From positions 62,001 to 126,000 of the forward strand of contig NZ_OY760916.1 of NCBI RefSeq assembly GCF_963664075.1: 64,000 nucleotides of DNA, given 5' to 3'. Below, piece by piece: positions 8,597-16,809 of this stretch. A program made the position numbers and the translations under genes. The notes beneath the pieces are model-generated. The model made no database searches. It saw only the letters and a list, made by a program, of their open reading frames with translations, and was not told the origin of the DNA. The stretch is from an uncultured Desulfobulbus sp. GTDB lineage: Bacteria > Desulfobacterota > Desulfobulbia > Desulfobulbales > Desulfobulbaceae. Position 1 is the stretch's first letter, and every line of letters starts with the position of its first letter.

Positions 8597-9844
8597 CTAC
8601 TGTGCAAGAGTACTTTTTTGCAAGTGCGCTTTGTGTCGGTTTGGATTTTGGTGTTTGATGTGGGGTACCGGGCGATTGGGGGCAGGAGCAATGTGGGCCT
8701 TCTTTTGAGAGGTCGACGGAACCGTTCGAACTTTGTAGCCTGCTGGAGCGGGCAATAGCTCAGAAACCACCGGTTTGCGGAGAGCCGGGTTCACTTGAAG
8801 AAAGATAGCTTTGCTCAGGCCGGTGTGAAAGAGCATCTCTTTGAGCGTTGTTGGCATAGTGAGGCGATATCCGGGTTCAGGAAGCCGTATTGCAGGAGAA
8901 AGGGGAATGTTCTTCTCCAGTTGTTTTGCGACGCGCAGGGCTGCTAAAAATTCGGAGTAAAAATTGCGGGCTGCAAATTTAAAATATCCCTGGTCGTAGT
9001 GAGTGAATATTTTGGCATAACTTCCGTGCTTTTGTTTTGCCCGTACCATACCCGCCCGTCCATAGTTATAGGCGGTTAGGGCCAGCGGCCAGGAGCCAAG
9101 CACGTTATAATTTTCCTTTAAAAATTGGGCTGCGGCTTCTGTCGCCCGCAGGGGATCGTACCTTTCATCCACTCGGTCGTTGATCATGAGATACTGTTGA
9201 CCAGTGGATTGGGTGAATTGCCATAAACCCGCGGCCCCTGCCTTACTGTGAGCGGTCGAAGTAAATGAAGATTCAACATGTGGCAGGTAGGCCAGTTCCT
9301 GGGGGAGGCCATAACGACTGAAAATTTGACGAAAGCTGTTCATGTAACGGGTTGAACGCTGAACACCTTGCATGAAACGATCTTTTTGACCAAGTTGCAT
9401 GCGAAGAGTCTCCTGGGCTTGCCGCAGGGCCGTAGAGGGGAGGCGAGTAAAAAGAGCGGCGATGCGCCGTTCTTCTTTGTTTCTGGGGGGATGACCGGCT
9501 GCAAGAGCGCTTAAAAGAGTGGTGATTCTCTTTTTTTCTTCCTGGATACGCTCGCGATTGAGCCATGATGCCCACGGATATTTCCAGTCGGTGAGTTCAA
9601 TAACGCTGTAAACTCTCCCCAGGTGTGCAGCATCATGAAACACTGCCTGTCGTGTCGTATATTTCCCGTAGATGGACTCCCAGAAAAGAACGTTCTCCTG
9701 TATGCAGGGGTAGAGTGGGAAAAGTACTTTTGTCTGAGCCCCTACCGGCCAAAATATTCCGAGCCAACAGGAAAAGAGTAGGGCCCCCAAAGCTAAACGC
9801 CGGTAAGGAGTTCTGCTATGAAAGAAAAAGCGAGTATTGAGCAT
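8597..9844 (-). CDS. Membrane-bound lytic murein transglycosylase (MltD-like, SLT domain)
   Basis: This 415-residue protein has an N-terminal signal sequence (hydrophobic residues about 17-35, ending 'PVGAQ'). The SLT domain spans about 165-290, with catalytic Glu191 in 'LPHVESSF', then 'SKAGAAGLWQF' and 'ALTAYNYGRAGM'. The arrangement is that of MltD-type goose-lysozyme-fold enzymes, which cleave peptidoglycan glycan strands to 1,6-anhydro products in the periplasm. Unlike E. coli MltD there is no clear LysM repeat. The C-terminal segment, 'GYRLTMPTTLKEMLFHTGLS' onward, may be a worn LysM-like or other binding module, and ends in a basic, proline-rich tail. There is no lipobox cysteine. Confidence 0.88.
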   Translation of the reverse strand: MLNTRFFFHSRTPYRRLALGALLFSCWLGIFWPVGAQTKVLFPLYPCIQENVLFWESIYGKYTTRQAVFHDAAHLGRVYSVIELTDWKYPWASWLNRERIQEEKKRITTLLSALAAGHPPRNKEERRIAALFTRLPSTALRQAQETLRMQLGQKDRFMQGVQRSTRYMNSFRQIFSRYGLPQELAYLPHVESSFTSTAHSKAGAAGLWQFTQSTGQQYLMINDRVDERYDPLRATEAAAQFLKENYNVLGSWPLALTAYNYGRAGMVRAKQKHGSYAKIFTHYDQGYFKFAARNFYSEFLAALRVAKQLEKNIPLSPAIRLPEPGYRLTMPTTLKEMLFHTGLSKAIFLQVNPALRKPVVSELLPAPAGYKVRTVPSTSQKKAHIAPAPNRPVPHIKHQNPNRHKAHLQKSTLAQ

Positions 9845-9883
9845 CTGGAGCGGGCAAAGGAGATGGAAAAGAGATGATTCGAT

Positions 9884-9914
9884 ACAAGCTTCCGGGCTGT
9901 ATCCGGAAGCTTGT
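9884..9914. repeat. Perfect 12-bp inverted repeat upstream of the transglycosylase gene
   Basis: ACAAGCTTCCGG and its exact complement flank a 7-base spacer, about 40 bp upstream of the transglycosylase start. No T-run follows directly on either strand, so it is not a standard terminator. It could be an operator or a 5' leader hairpin. Confidence 0.6.
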
Positions 9915-10074
9915 CGCTTATATATTCAATTTTTTAGAACTGCGCCAAGGAGACGGCGCCAGGAGGAAGAGTTAGCTCCAAGGGCTGAAAAAATACAGAA
10001 AAATCTTATAGAATCTACTATAAAGGGTAGCAAAAGAAAGTGGAACTAGTTTGTTTCTTGGGAGGAGAATTGTT

Positions 10075-10587
10075 GTGAGCGGTGCAGAAAGTGGACAGCC
10101 ATATCAACCAATAATTGGCACATTGGGGTATATTCTCTCTCCGGATGGGCAACAAACACTGCTTGTTCATCGAAATGCTCGAGCTCATGACCAGCACCTT
10201 GGTAAATATAACGGCCTGGGTGGGAAAATGGAAGCAGGAGAGGACGTGCTCTCGTGTATGCGACGAGAAATTTATGAGGAAGCGGGGATTGAATGTACCC
10301 AGATGCACCTGCGCGGCACTATTAACTGGACAGGGTTTGGACCCAATGGTGAAAATTGGCTGGGATTTATTTTTTTAATTACCGCTTTTACCGGGATTCC
10401 TTTCACCGAGAACGAAGAGGGCTCGTTGCGTTGGTTTTTTTTAGACGACATTATGGAGTTACCCATGTGGGAAGGGGATCGTCACTTTTTACCTCTGGTT
10501 TTTGATAATGATCCCAGGATATTTCATGGTTATATGCCATACGATAATGGAAAACCCATGGGATGGAATTTTCAGCGATTTGAGTAA
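10075..10587 (+). CDS. Nudix hydrolase, MutT/8-oxo-dGTP diphosphatase-like
   Basis: From the preferred GTG start (GGGAGGAG 8 bp upstream) the protein has 170 residues. A TTG 24 bp earlier lacks a binding site. The Nudix box is complete in the segment beginning 'GGKMEAGEDVL' and continuing 'RREIYEEAGI', fitting G-x5-E-x7-REUxEExGU. The context 'HLGKYNGLGGKM' and the C-terminal 'WEGDRHFLPLVFD' closely resemble MTH1/MutT-like purine nucleoside triphosphatases, which remove oxidised dGTP from the nucleotide pool. Substrate choice is an inference from that resemblance. It lies upstream of zapB on the same strand, with 173 bp between. Confidence 0.88.
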   Translation: MSGAESGQPYQPIIGTLGYILSPDGQQTLLVHRNARAHDQHLGKYNGLGGKMEAGEDVLSCMRREIYEEAGIECTQMHLRGTINWTGFGPNGENWLGFIFLITAFTGIPFTENEEGSLRWFFLDDIMELPMWEGDRHFLPLVFDNDPRIFHGYMPYDNGKPMGWNFQRFE

Positions 10588-10760
10588 AAGGCAGCTAGTG
10601 CCAGGCTTTTGCTTGGTAAATCGTGTACGGTATTTTTGCTCTTTTTCTGTTATATCCCCTGCGATTGTGGTGGATATAGCTCACCAAAAAGTCTCCCCAA
10701 CCATGTTGGTGTAGCATTCCCGAGTTTTTTTATGTTCGCCTTTTCCAGGGAGTTTCATGT

Positions 10761-11060
10761 ATGGAATACAATACTGAGATGGCTCGACTAGAGCAATTTG
10801 TCGATACCCTGCTGGATAAATATAATCAATTGAAAACAGAGTATCATGCTCTCCAGGATCTTGTTCAGCAACGGGAAAATGAATGTGCGCAGCTTAAAAA
10901 TCAGGTCCTTGAATTGAGTGCCGAGCGCCAAGAGGTCGGGCTTAAAGTCACAGGATTGTTGTATCGGATCGAGCAGTGGGAGCAGGAGCAACATACACAG
11001 GAAAGAGTCGGGAATTCTCAGAAAGCTCCAGAGCTGTCTGCAGAAGAACTATCGAGTTAA
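10761..11060 (+). CDS. zapB: ZapB-like coiled-coil cell division protein
   Basis: This 99-residue protein is almost entirely predicted coiled coil (residues about 3-78), with leucines and hydrophobics in heptads and many Glu, Gln and Lys. There is no cysteine motif or membrane segment. Its size and position directly ahead of zapA are those of ZapB/YiiU-like proteins, which link ZapA to the chromosome terminus region or stabilise the Z-ring in Proteobacteria. An AGGGAG site lies 8 bp upstream. Because coiled coils evolve fast, the assignment rests mainly on length and on its place beside zapA. Confidence 0.7.
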   Translation: MEYNTEMARLEQFVDTLLDKYNQLKTEYHALQDLVQQRENECAQLKNQVLELSAERQEVGLKVTGLLYRIEQWEQEQHTQERVGNSQKAPELSAEELSS

Positions 11061-11091
11061 AACCCTGATTAAGAACTTCATCGCGAAGATC

Positions 11092-11382
11092 ATGGAAGAG
11101 CGACGGGTCCAGTTTTCTCTTTTTGGACAGGAGTATACCTTTTATAGTGATGCCCCGGAGGATGAAGTCCAGGCTGTTATTGCCCTGTTGCGCACAGAGC
11201 TTGAAAATGTTTCAAGCTTTGGAGCAAGTTCTGTTCTCTCAACCAAACAGCTCGTACTTGGGTGTCTACGCATGGCCGCCAAATATATTCAACTTCAGCG
11301 GGAGCATGAACGGTACTGTCAATCCCGGGAGCAGGCAACAGAAGTTCTGATTGGAAAAATTTTGCGTGCAGTCGAGGAGTAA
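11092..11382 (+). CDS. zapA: Cell division protein ZapA
   Basis: This 96-residue protein fits ZapA: an N-terminal strand region 'VQFSLFGQEYTFYSDAPED', then two helices including 'LGCLRMAAKYIQLQREHERY'. ZapA binds and cross-links FtsZ filaments at the division site. The chosen ATG begins 31 bp after the zapB stop. The same frame is open upstream into zapB, but family length and the 'EERRVQFSLFG' beginning favour this start, although its ribosome binding site is weak. A 6S-like RNA follows, as is common after zapA in Proteobacteria. Confidence 0.88.
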   Translation: MEERRVQFSLFGQEYTFYSDAPEDEVQAVIALLRTELENVSSFGASSVLSTKQLVLGCLRMAAKYIQLQREHERYCQSREQATEVLIGKILRAVEE

Positions 11383-11419
11383 ATGTAAAAATCTGGTGTG
11401 GTAGAGGCCCAACATCTGC

Positions 11420-11425
11420 TATACT
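11420..11425 (+). promoter_or_regulatory. Candidate -10 element of the 6S-like RNA
   Basis: TATACT preceded by TGC (extended -10 type) lies just after zapA, with no good -35. It would start a transcript near 11432, exactly where the 6S-like sequence begins. Confidence 0.45.
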
Positions 11426-11432
11426 GTTAAAA

Positions 11433-11600
11433 AACTTAGATACCCCCTGCTCTGTTGGTGATCAGTGAAAGATTGAGCCAACTCTTGATAAAAGGGTAGC
11501 CATCTTGCTGGATAATGGGAACCTTCTTAGATTCCCTGAAGACGGTAAAGGCAGTGCCCACCTAATTTATTTAGGTTTAATCATTTCTCTGACACGGCAG
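11433..11600 (+). ncRNA. ssrS: Probable 6S RNA
   Basis: The 734-bp gap between zapA and rny holds a structured stretch with 6S-like marks. The block GTTGGTGATCAGTGAA resembles the conserved GUUGGUGAGCA segment of 6S RNA, and TTGAGCC follows. The downstream half contains CCATCTT pairing with AAGACGG around an inner GGGAA/TTCCC hairpin. CTGC at 11447 can pair with GCAG at 11551, and TTAG with CTAA outside it. The position between zapA and rny is the usual 6S place in related bacteria. 6S RNA mimics an open promoter and sequesters sigma70 RNA polymerase in stationary phase. The ends are estimated from the -10 element and the closing pairs. I could not run a covariance model. Confidence 0.6.
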
Positions 11601-12107
11601 CGCGGGGGGCTCTTTCCAGCGGTGAGGCCGCTGTTTGCATAGCGTGCCATTTTCGTTAATATAAGAGGGTGGCCGGTTGAAAAAGCGGACGTTGTTGGTC
11701 CAGTGAGAATAACAACACTGATGCGATCAGGTTTACGATAGACGAGTCATCTTTTCATAGGATGGTACCAGGAAAAATATCGGGCATAGCATCGTGAGGT
11801 GTCTTGGGGCGTGAGATTTTTCTGTCAAAATCAGGGACGCACACGTTCCAGAAATTGACAATAAAATCAGCCTCATCGGGATGCCGAATCGTTGTCCCCC
11901 CCCCTTACGTTTCTTACTCTTCTTCAAACTGAAGACCACCGGAGTACTTTGTGCATTTTCTTAGCGCAGAAAGCTCCTGTCGCTTGTCCAAGCGGCGTCT
12001 TGTTGTGCAGTCGCACATCTTTCTTAACCGCCTCCTCCTCTTGTTCAAGGTAGCTTGTACCCTGGTTCTTTGGGGTAAAGCTCTTACTTTCATATAAGAA
12101 AGGATAG
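11601..12107. other. Gene-free stretch between the 6S-like RNA and rny
   Basis: No open frame here has coding character. The two short minus-strand frames lack binding sites and recognisable sequence. Besides a short AGCGG/CCGCT hairpin near 11620 and a possible -10 (TATAAG near 12093) for rny, I see nothing in it. Confidence 0.5.
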
Positions 12108-12116
12108 GTGTGTTCT

Positions 12117-13682
12117 ATGGAACTCAACGTTACAACATTACTTTTGGCTTTGGTCAACCTTGTTGCCGGGCTTGCTGTTGGTATCCTGCTTCGTAAACGG
12201 TTGGTTGAAGGTAACCAGAAAAATATCGCCCTGCAGGGGCGGCAAATTATTGAAAATGCGATCAGTGAAGCCGAACAGATAAAAAAAGAAGCCTTGCTTC
12301 AGGCCAAAGAAGAAGCCTTTCAAATTAAACAGGAAGCTGATCGTGAGCTGAAGGCCAGTCGACAGGAACTCAAAGATGATCAACGTCGGCTGAACCGAAA
12401 ATTTGATGAGATTCAGCGTGAGTTTCAAATTCTTGAAGAAAAGCAGGTCAGCCTGAAGTATCGCGAGGAGCGACTAGAGGTGAATGAGGCTGATGTCGAG
12501 GCTCAGCACAAACAACTCACGTCTCTGGTTGATGAGCAACGCTACAAGTTGGAGAAAATTGCAGGTATCGACCGAGAAGAAGCCAAAATTCAGTTGATGC
12601 AATCCATTGAGAGCGAGGCACGTATGGAATGTGCCAAACGGCTTTCTCGGATTGAAAACGAAATGAAGATTGAGGCTGATCGCAAAGGCAAGAATATTCT
12701 GGCCCTGGCTATTGCCCGCTATGCCGGGGATTACGTGGCCGATAAGACAGTTTCCATGGTGCCGTTGCCCAATGAGGAGATGAAAGGGCGGATCATCGGT
12801 CGTGAAGGTCGAAATATTCGAGCCATCGAGGCCGCAACCGGTATCGATATTATCATTGATGACACCCCCGAGGCGGTCATACTTTCCGGATTTAATCCCA
12901 TTCGTCGCGAAGTGGCCAGGCTTGCTCTGGAACATCTCATCTCTGATGGACGTATTCATCCCGCCCGCATTGAAGAGGTGGTGCTAAAGGTTTCCGAGGA
13001 TCTTGAAGTCGGTATTCGCGAATCCGGTGAGCAGGCTACCTTCGATGTCGGGGCTCACGGCATGCATGTTGAGTTGATCAACTTGATCGGGCGGTTAAAG
13101 TACCGCACCAGTTATGGCCAGAATATTTTACAACATTCCCTTGAAGTGGCTTTTCTCTGCGGGGTGATGGCTGCCGAACTTGGCCTGGATGTGAAAAAGG
13201 CCAAACGAGCTGGATTGCTCCATGATATCGGTAAGGCTGTTGATCACGAAGTTGAAGGTTCTCACGCTATCATCGGGCGGGATCTGGCCAAAAAATATGG
13301 TGAGCCGGATGATATCGTTTATGCTATCGGCGCCCATCATGAAGATCAACCGCCCAAGTCGGTACTGGACGTGTTGGTGCAGTCTGCAGATGCCCTTTCT
13401 GGTGCTCGTCCTGGTGCACGGAAAGAGATGCTACAGAGCTATGTGAAGCGACTTGAAGATCTTGAAAACATAGCCAATAATTTTAAAGGGGTTGATAAGT
13501 CTTACGCCATTCAGGCTGGACGTGACCTGCGAATTATTGTTGACAGTTTGAAGGTCACCGACGATGAGGCAACGCTTTTGAGTCGGGATATTGCCAAAGC
13601 GATTGAAGAACAGCTGACCTACCCCGGGCAGATTCGGGTGACGGTCATTCGAGAAACCAGAGCAGTAGAATACGCGAAGTAG
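12117..13682 (+). CDS. rny: Ribonuclease Y
   Basis: This 521-residue membrane-anchored endoribonuclease starts mRNA decay. An N-terminal membrane helix (residues about 5-25) is followed by a long charged coiled coil to about 185. A KH domain comes near 205-275 ('[20 protein letters not shown]') and an HD domain near 335-430 ('[17 protein letters not shown]' with His-Asp metal ligands). The C-terminal block '[20 protein letters not shown]' is the family tail. The ATG is preferred over a GTG 9 bp upstream because it begins the hydrophobic anchor and has AAGGA at workable distance. tyrS follows 9 bp after the stop, so the two are likely one operon. Confidence 0.96.
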   Translation: MELNVTTLLLALVNLVAGLAVGILLRKRLVEGNQKNIALQGRQIIENAISEAEQIKKEALLQAKEEAFQIKQEADRELKASRQELKDDQRRLNRKFDEIQREFQILEEKQVSLKYREERLEVNEADVEAQHKQLTSLVDEQRYKLEKIAGIDREEAKIQLMQSIESEARMECAKRLSRIENEMKIEADRKGKNILALAIARYAGDYVADKTVSMVPLPNEEMKGRIIGREGRNIRAIEAATGIDIIIDDTPEAVILSGFNPIRREVARLALEHLISDGRIHPARIEEVVLKVSEDLEVGIRESGEQATFDVGAHGMHVELINLIGRLKYRTSYGQNILQHSLEVAFLCGVMAAELGLDVKKAKRAGLLHDIGKAVDHEVEGSHAIIGRDLAKKYGEPDDIVYAIGAHHEDQPPKSVLDVLVQSADALSGARPGARKEMLQSYVKRLEDLENIANNFKGVDKSYAIQAGRDLRIIVDSLKVTDDEATLLSRDIAKAIEEQLTYPGQIRVTVIRETRAVEYAK

Positions 13683-13691
13683 GGGGAGAGA

Positions 13692-14906
13692 ATGAAGTCG
13701 GTTGAAGAGCAGATAGCCCTGATTGAACGGGGCGCGGTTGATTTCCATTCACGGGAAGATCTTGTCAAGAAACTGACAAGGTCCCTGGAAACGGGCAAAC
13801 CTTTGACGATTAAAGCCGGGTTTGATCCGACCGCTCCAGATCTGCATCTGGGTCATACGGTTCTGATTCAGAAATTACGTCATTTTCAGTTGCTGGGGCA
13901 TGAAGTTAATTTTTTGATCGGTGATTTTACCGGTCTGATCGGCGACCCCACTGGTAAATCTGCAACCCGTCCCCCTTTGACCCCGGATGAAGTTAAACAA
14001 AATGCCGAAACCTATAAGGAACAAGTTTTCAAGATCCTTGATCCTGAAAAGACCAAGGTGGTGTTTAATTCGGCCTGGCTGGGAGCGCTCAGCTCCTATG
14101 ATATGATTCGTTTGGCTTCGCAGCTTACCGTGGCCCGTATGCTTGAGCGCGATGATTTTAAAAAACGGTTTGAATCAAACCAGCCTATTTCGATCCATGA
14201 GTTTTTCTATCCTCTGATGCAGGGCTACGACTCGGTGGCCATGGAAGCAGATGTCGAGCTTGGAGGGACCGATCAACTTTTTAATCTGCTCATGGGGCGT
14301 GATTTACAACGGAGTCGTGGGCAAGAGCCGCAAGTTGTCTTGACCATGCCGCTTTTGGAAGGGCTTGATGGCGTCAACAAAATGAGTAAGTCCCTGGGCA
14401 ACTACATCGGCATCTCTGAGACTCCAGACAGTATCTTTGGCAAGGTCATGTCTGTAAGTGATGAGCTCATGTTTCGCTATTATGAGCTGCTGAGCGATCT
14501 CCCTCTGGACGAGGTCGCCGCACTGAAAGCAAGAATGTCCCTGGGGGAGATTCACCCCAAAAAGGTAAAAGTACAGCTGGCCAAAGAGATGGTTGCCCGC
14601 TTTCATTCTCCAGAAGCTGCTGATGACGCCGAGCGGAATTTTGAGCAGGTTTTTGCGCGTCATGAGCTCCCAGATGAGATTGAAGAGTTTACCATGGCAG
14701 CAGGGGATGAGCCCATCTGGTTGCCCAAATTACTGCACGACGCAGGCATGGTGAAATCAAGCTCTGAGGGGCGGCGGATGATCAAACAAAAAGCGGTAAG
14801 TCTGGAAGGTGAAAAAGTGGATGATGTTGATGCCACTATACCAGCCTCTGGAAGCGTACTGCTGAAGGTCGGAAAACGAAGGTTTTGTCGCGTTATTTTT
14901 CAATAA
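13692..14906 (+). CDS. tyrS: Tyrosyl-tRNA synthetase
   Basis: This 404-residue class I synthetase attaches tyrosine to tRNA-Tyr. The HIGH signature is the common variant 'HLGH' (residues 52-55), and 'KMSKS' occupies 230-234. The active-site block '[17 protein letters not shown]' is intact. The C-terminal S4-like domain (about 340-404, '[19 protein letters not shown]') binds the tRNA long arm. Length and the insert pattern fit the TyrRS type of many Proteobacteria. It sits 9 bp after rny with AGGGGGAGA before the ATG, and a terminator lies about 100 bp downstream. Confidence 0.97.
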   Translation: MKSVEEQIALIERGAVDFHSREDLVKKLTRSLETGKPLTIKAGFDPTAPDLHLGHTVLIQKLRHFQLLGHEVNFLIGDFTGLIGDPTGKSATRPPLTPDEVKQNAETYKEQVFKILDPEKTKVVFNSAWLGALSSYDMIRLASQLTVARMLERDDFKKRFESNQPISIHEFFYPLMQGYDSVAMEADVELGGTDQLFNLLMGRDLQRSRGQEPQVVLTMPLLEGLDGVNKMSKSLGNYIGISETPDSIFGKVMSVSDELMFRYYELLSDLPLDEVAALKARMSLGEIHPKKVKVQLAKEMVARFHSPEAADDAERNFEQVFARHELPDEIEEFTMAAGDEPIWLPKLLHDAGMVKSSSEGRRMIKQKAVSLEGEKVDDVDATIPASGSVLLKVGKRRFCRVIFQ

Positions 14907-15004
14907 ATTGAGAGTAACCTTCTTCGGTGATATTCCAGTTCCCCTTAGGGGGGAGAGTTTGGCTGTGCAGGTGTGACGAAGTCTCACTCGCAAATACACA
15001 AAAA

Positions 15005-15048
15005 AAGAGCGGCTCCCTGCAGTACAGGGGAGCCGCTCTTCTCGTTTT
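15005..15048 (+). terminator. Terminator after tyrS
   Basis: AAGAGCGGCTCCC pairs with GGGAGCCGCTCTT around a short loop and is followed by CTCGTTTTT. A leading A-run makes it usable from the minus strand too, where it could end the Fur-family gene. Confidence 0.85.
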
Positions 15049-15126
15049 TAGTTCTTTTGCTTGGCGCCTCTTTTCCTTATGTTGCTTTTGGGAACGGAAG
15101 AGGGGGAGGGGAGAAGAGTAGGATAA

Positions 15127-15537
15127 TCAGTGTTGCTTTTTCTGGCAGTCGCTACAGATACCGGTGAATTCGACGTGGTGGCCCTGGATCATGTACGCAG
15201 AGGACCCCTTGGCCTGGGCTACCAGTTCTTTAACGACCGGTACATCGATGTCATCGACTTTGCCGCATACCGAGCAGCGGATGTGATAGTGCTCGTCGGT
15301 GGTCGCGTCAAATCGTTTTTGTGTTCCTCCCACCTCAATTTTAAGAATCATGCCACTTTCGGCCATGAGCTCGAGGTTACGGTATACGGTGCCCAGGCCA
15401 ATGCGAGGCAGCCGTTTACGAACCATGTCATAGAGTTCACTTGCGGTGGGATGGGAGGTCACTTTGGAGAGTTCTTCGAGAATGATTTGGCGTTGGGTCG
15501 TCAGCCGAATCATTGATGCGGGTGCGTTCATGGTCAT
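15127..15537 (-). CDS. Fur family regulator, PerR-like
   Basis: This 136-residue protein has the Fur fold: an N-terminal winged helix ('LTTQRQIILEEL', 'HPTASELYDMV', 'IGLGTVYRNLELM') and a C-terminal dimerisation domain. Two CxxC zinc pairs are visible, 'CSVCGK' and 'CSDCQKK'. The sequence 'KRFDATTDEHYHIRC' is closer to PerR than to Fur, having the Asp used in peroxide sensing by PerR. It probably represses iron or peroxide genes with bound Fe or Mn. A Fur-box-like site lies in its own upstream region, shared with divergent dusB, so autoregulation is plausible. Fur and PerR cannot be told apart with certainty from sequence alone. Confidence 0.9.
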   Translation of the reverse strand: MTMNAPASMIRLTTQRQIILEELSKVTSHPTASELYDMVRKRLPRIGLGTVYRNLELMAESGMILKIEVGGTQKRFDATTDEHYHIRCSVCGKVDDIDVPVVKELVAQAKGSSAYMIQGHHVEFTGICSDCQKKQH

Positions 15538-15663
15538 CTCTATACGTAGTTATTCTGTTCTGAAGTAAAGTGCAGAAGCTCTTGCGCGGTTCAGGTGAAA
15601 TGGGCGCATATAAGAAATTCTACTTCTTCGCTTATATCTACAAGCAAAAGCGAAAATATTTTA

Positions 15664-15682
15664 TTAAATGATAATCATCATC
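15664..15682. promoter_or_regulatory. Fur-box-like operator
   Basis: This 19-base segment matches the classical Fur consensus GATAATGATAATCATTATC at 15 of 19 positions, with core AATGATAATCAT. It lies between the Fur/PerR gene and dusB, 127 bp upstream of the regulator's start codon. Confidence 0.6.
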
Positions 15683-15722
15683 AACTACCATGATCATTAA
15701 TTCACTGTCAAGCAAGAAGTGT

Positions 15723-15751
15723 TTGTTTTGGCTAGAGCCCTTGTCTATAAA
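15723..15751 (+). promoter_or_regulatory. Sigma70-type promoter directly before dusB
   Basis: TTGTTT and TATAAA are separated by exactly 17 bp. The -10 ends 5 bp before the dusB ATG, so transcription would begin at or next to the start codon. Confidence 0.55.
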
Positions 15752-15756
15752 CGAAA

Positions 15757-16809
15757 ATGCGCATCTCTACCCTTGAAATCTGGCCCCCGTTATTGCTCGC
15801 TCCCATGGCAGGGCTGACTCATTCTGCTTTGCGAACCACTATACTGAGCTATGGAGGCATTGGCTTGCTTTCCACAGAGATGCTCTCTGCTTCCCGTTTG
15901 CCGGTGGAGAATGAGCAAGTTTCCCCTTATCTGTATAAAACTTCAGAGGAAAAACCACTTTCGTATCAGCTGCTGGTCGGCCAGGAAAAGCACGTTGTAC
16001 CGGCTATAGCTCGTCTTACTCGCCTCCAGGCCGACTGTATTGATTTCAATTTGGGTTGCCCGGCCCCGCAGGCCAGGCGTATGGGGGCGGGGAGCAGTCT
16101 TGCCGAGGATACCACACGCTTGCAACGTATTATTGCGCTCAGCCGTAAGCAGACCACGCAGCCTCTGACCGCAAAAATTCGTCTGGGGGATACGTTTGAT
16201 GCCAAGCGACTTAAGGATTTTTGCCTGATGCTCGCCGGTGAAGGAATCGACATGCTGACGGTCCATGCCCGACTTCGAGGGGAGTCATTTTCGAGGAAAC
16301 CGCATTGGGAGTGGGTGGGGCAGGTCAAAGAGTGGCTCGATATACCGGTTGTTGCCAACGGCGGTATTGATTCGGTGGAATCGGCCCGGCTCTGTCTTGA
16401 GCAAAGTGGTGCTGACGGCTTGATGATTGGGCGGGCGGCAGCGACCAAACCCTGGATTTTTGCAGAGATCGCACGGGAAATCTACGGATTGAAGATTGCC
16501 CCTCCAGAGATCAAGCTGCCCCCAATGTATGAAGCCTTTGCCCGCGCCCTTTGTGAGCGTTTTCGGCCAGAGCGTCGACTGGGACGTCTGAAAGAGTTTA
16601 CCCACTATTTTGCCAAAAATTATTTTTTTGGCCACCACCTTGCCACGCGGGTCCAGTCGAGTCAGTCTTTTGAAGAGGCCTGGCAGCGTGCCAGCGAATT
16701 TTTTATAAAGAGTGATCCGGACTTTACGCCTTTAAGCCCACTTGTGGAGCTTAGGAGCGAAGCGGGGGATTGTAATACCCAAAACCCAGAAAAGGAAAGG
16801 CCATCTTGA
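15757..16809 (+). CDS. dusB: tRNA-dihydrouridine synthase (DusB type)
   Basis: This 350-residue FMN enzyme reduces uridines in the tRNA D-loop. The TIM-barrel N-terminus shows 'LLLAPMAGLTHSALR'. The catalytic cysteine is Cys101 in 'DFNLGCPAPQARRMGAGSSL'. FMN-binding blocks follow: 'TVHARLRGESF', 'VVANGGIDSVESA' and 'GADGLMIGRAA'. The C-terminal helical domain is complete, with about 25 extra residues. The ATG has no ribosome binding site and lies just after a promoter, so the message may be leaderless. The 3' end overlaps the convergent radical SAM gene by 59 bp. DusB-family membership is clear, but the exact subtype and tRNA position are less sure. Confidence 0.93.
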   Translation: MRISTLEIWPPLLLAPMAGLTHSALRTTILSYGGIGLLSTEMLSASRLPVENEQVSPYLYKTSEEKPLSYQLLVGQEKHVVPAIARLTRLQADCIDFNLGCPAPQARRMGAGSSLAEDTTRLQRIIALSRKQTTQPLTAKIRLGDTFDAKRLKDFCLMLAGEGIDMLTVHARLRGESFSRKPHWEWVGQVKEWLDIPVVANGGIDSVESARLCLEQSGADGLMIGRAAATKPWIFAEIAREIYGLKIAPPEIKLPPMYEAFARALCERFRPERRLGRLKEFTHYFAKNYFFGHHLATRVQSSQSFEEAWQRASEFFIKSDPDFTPLSPLVELRSEAGDCNTQNPEKERPS

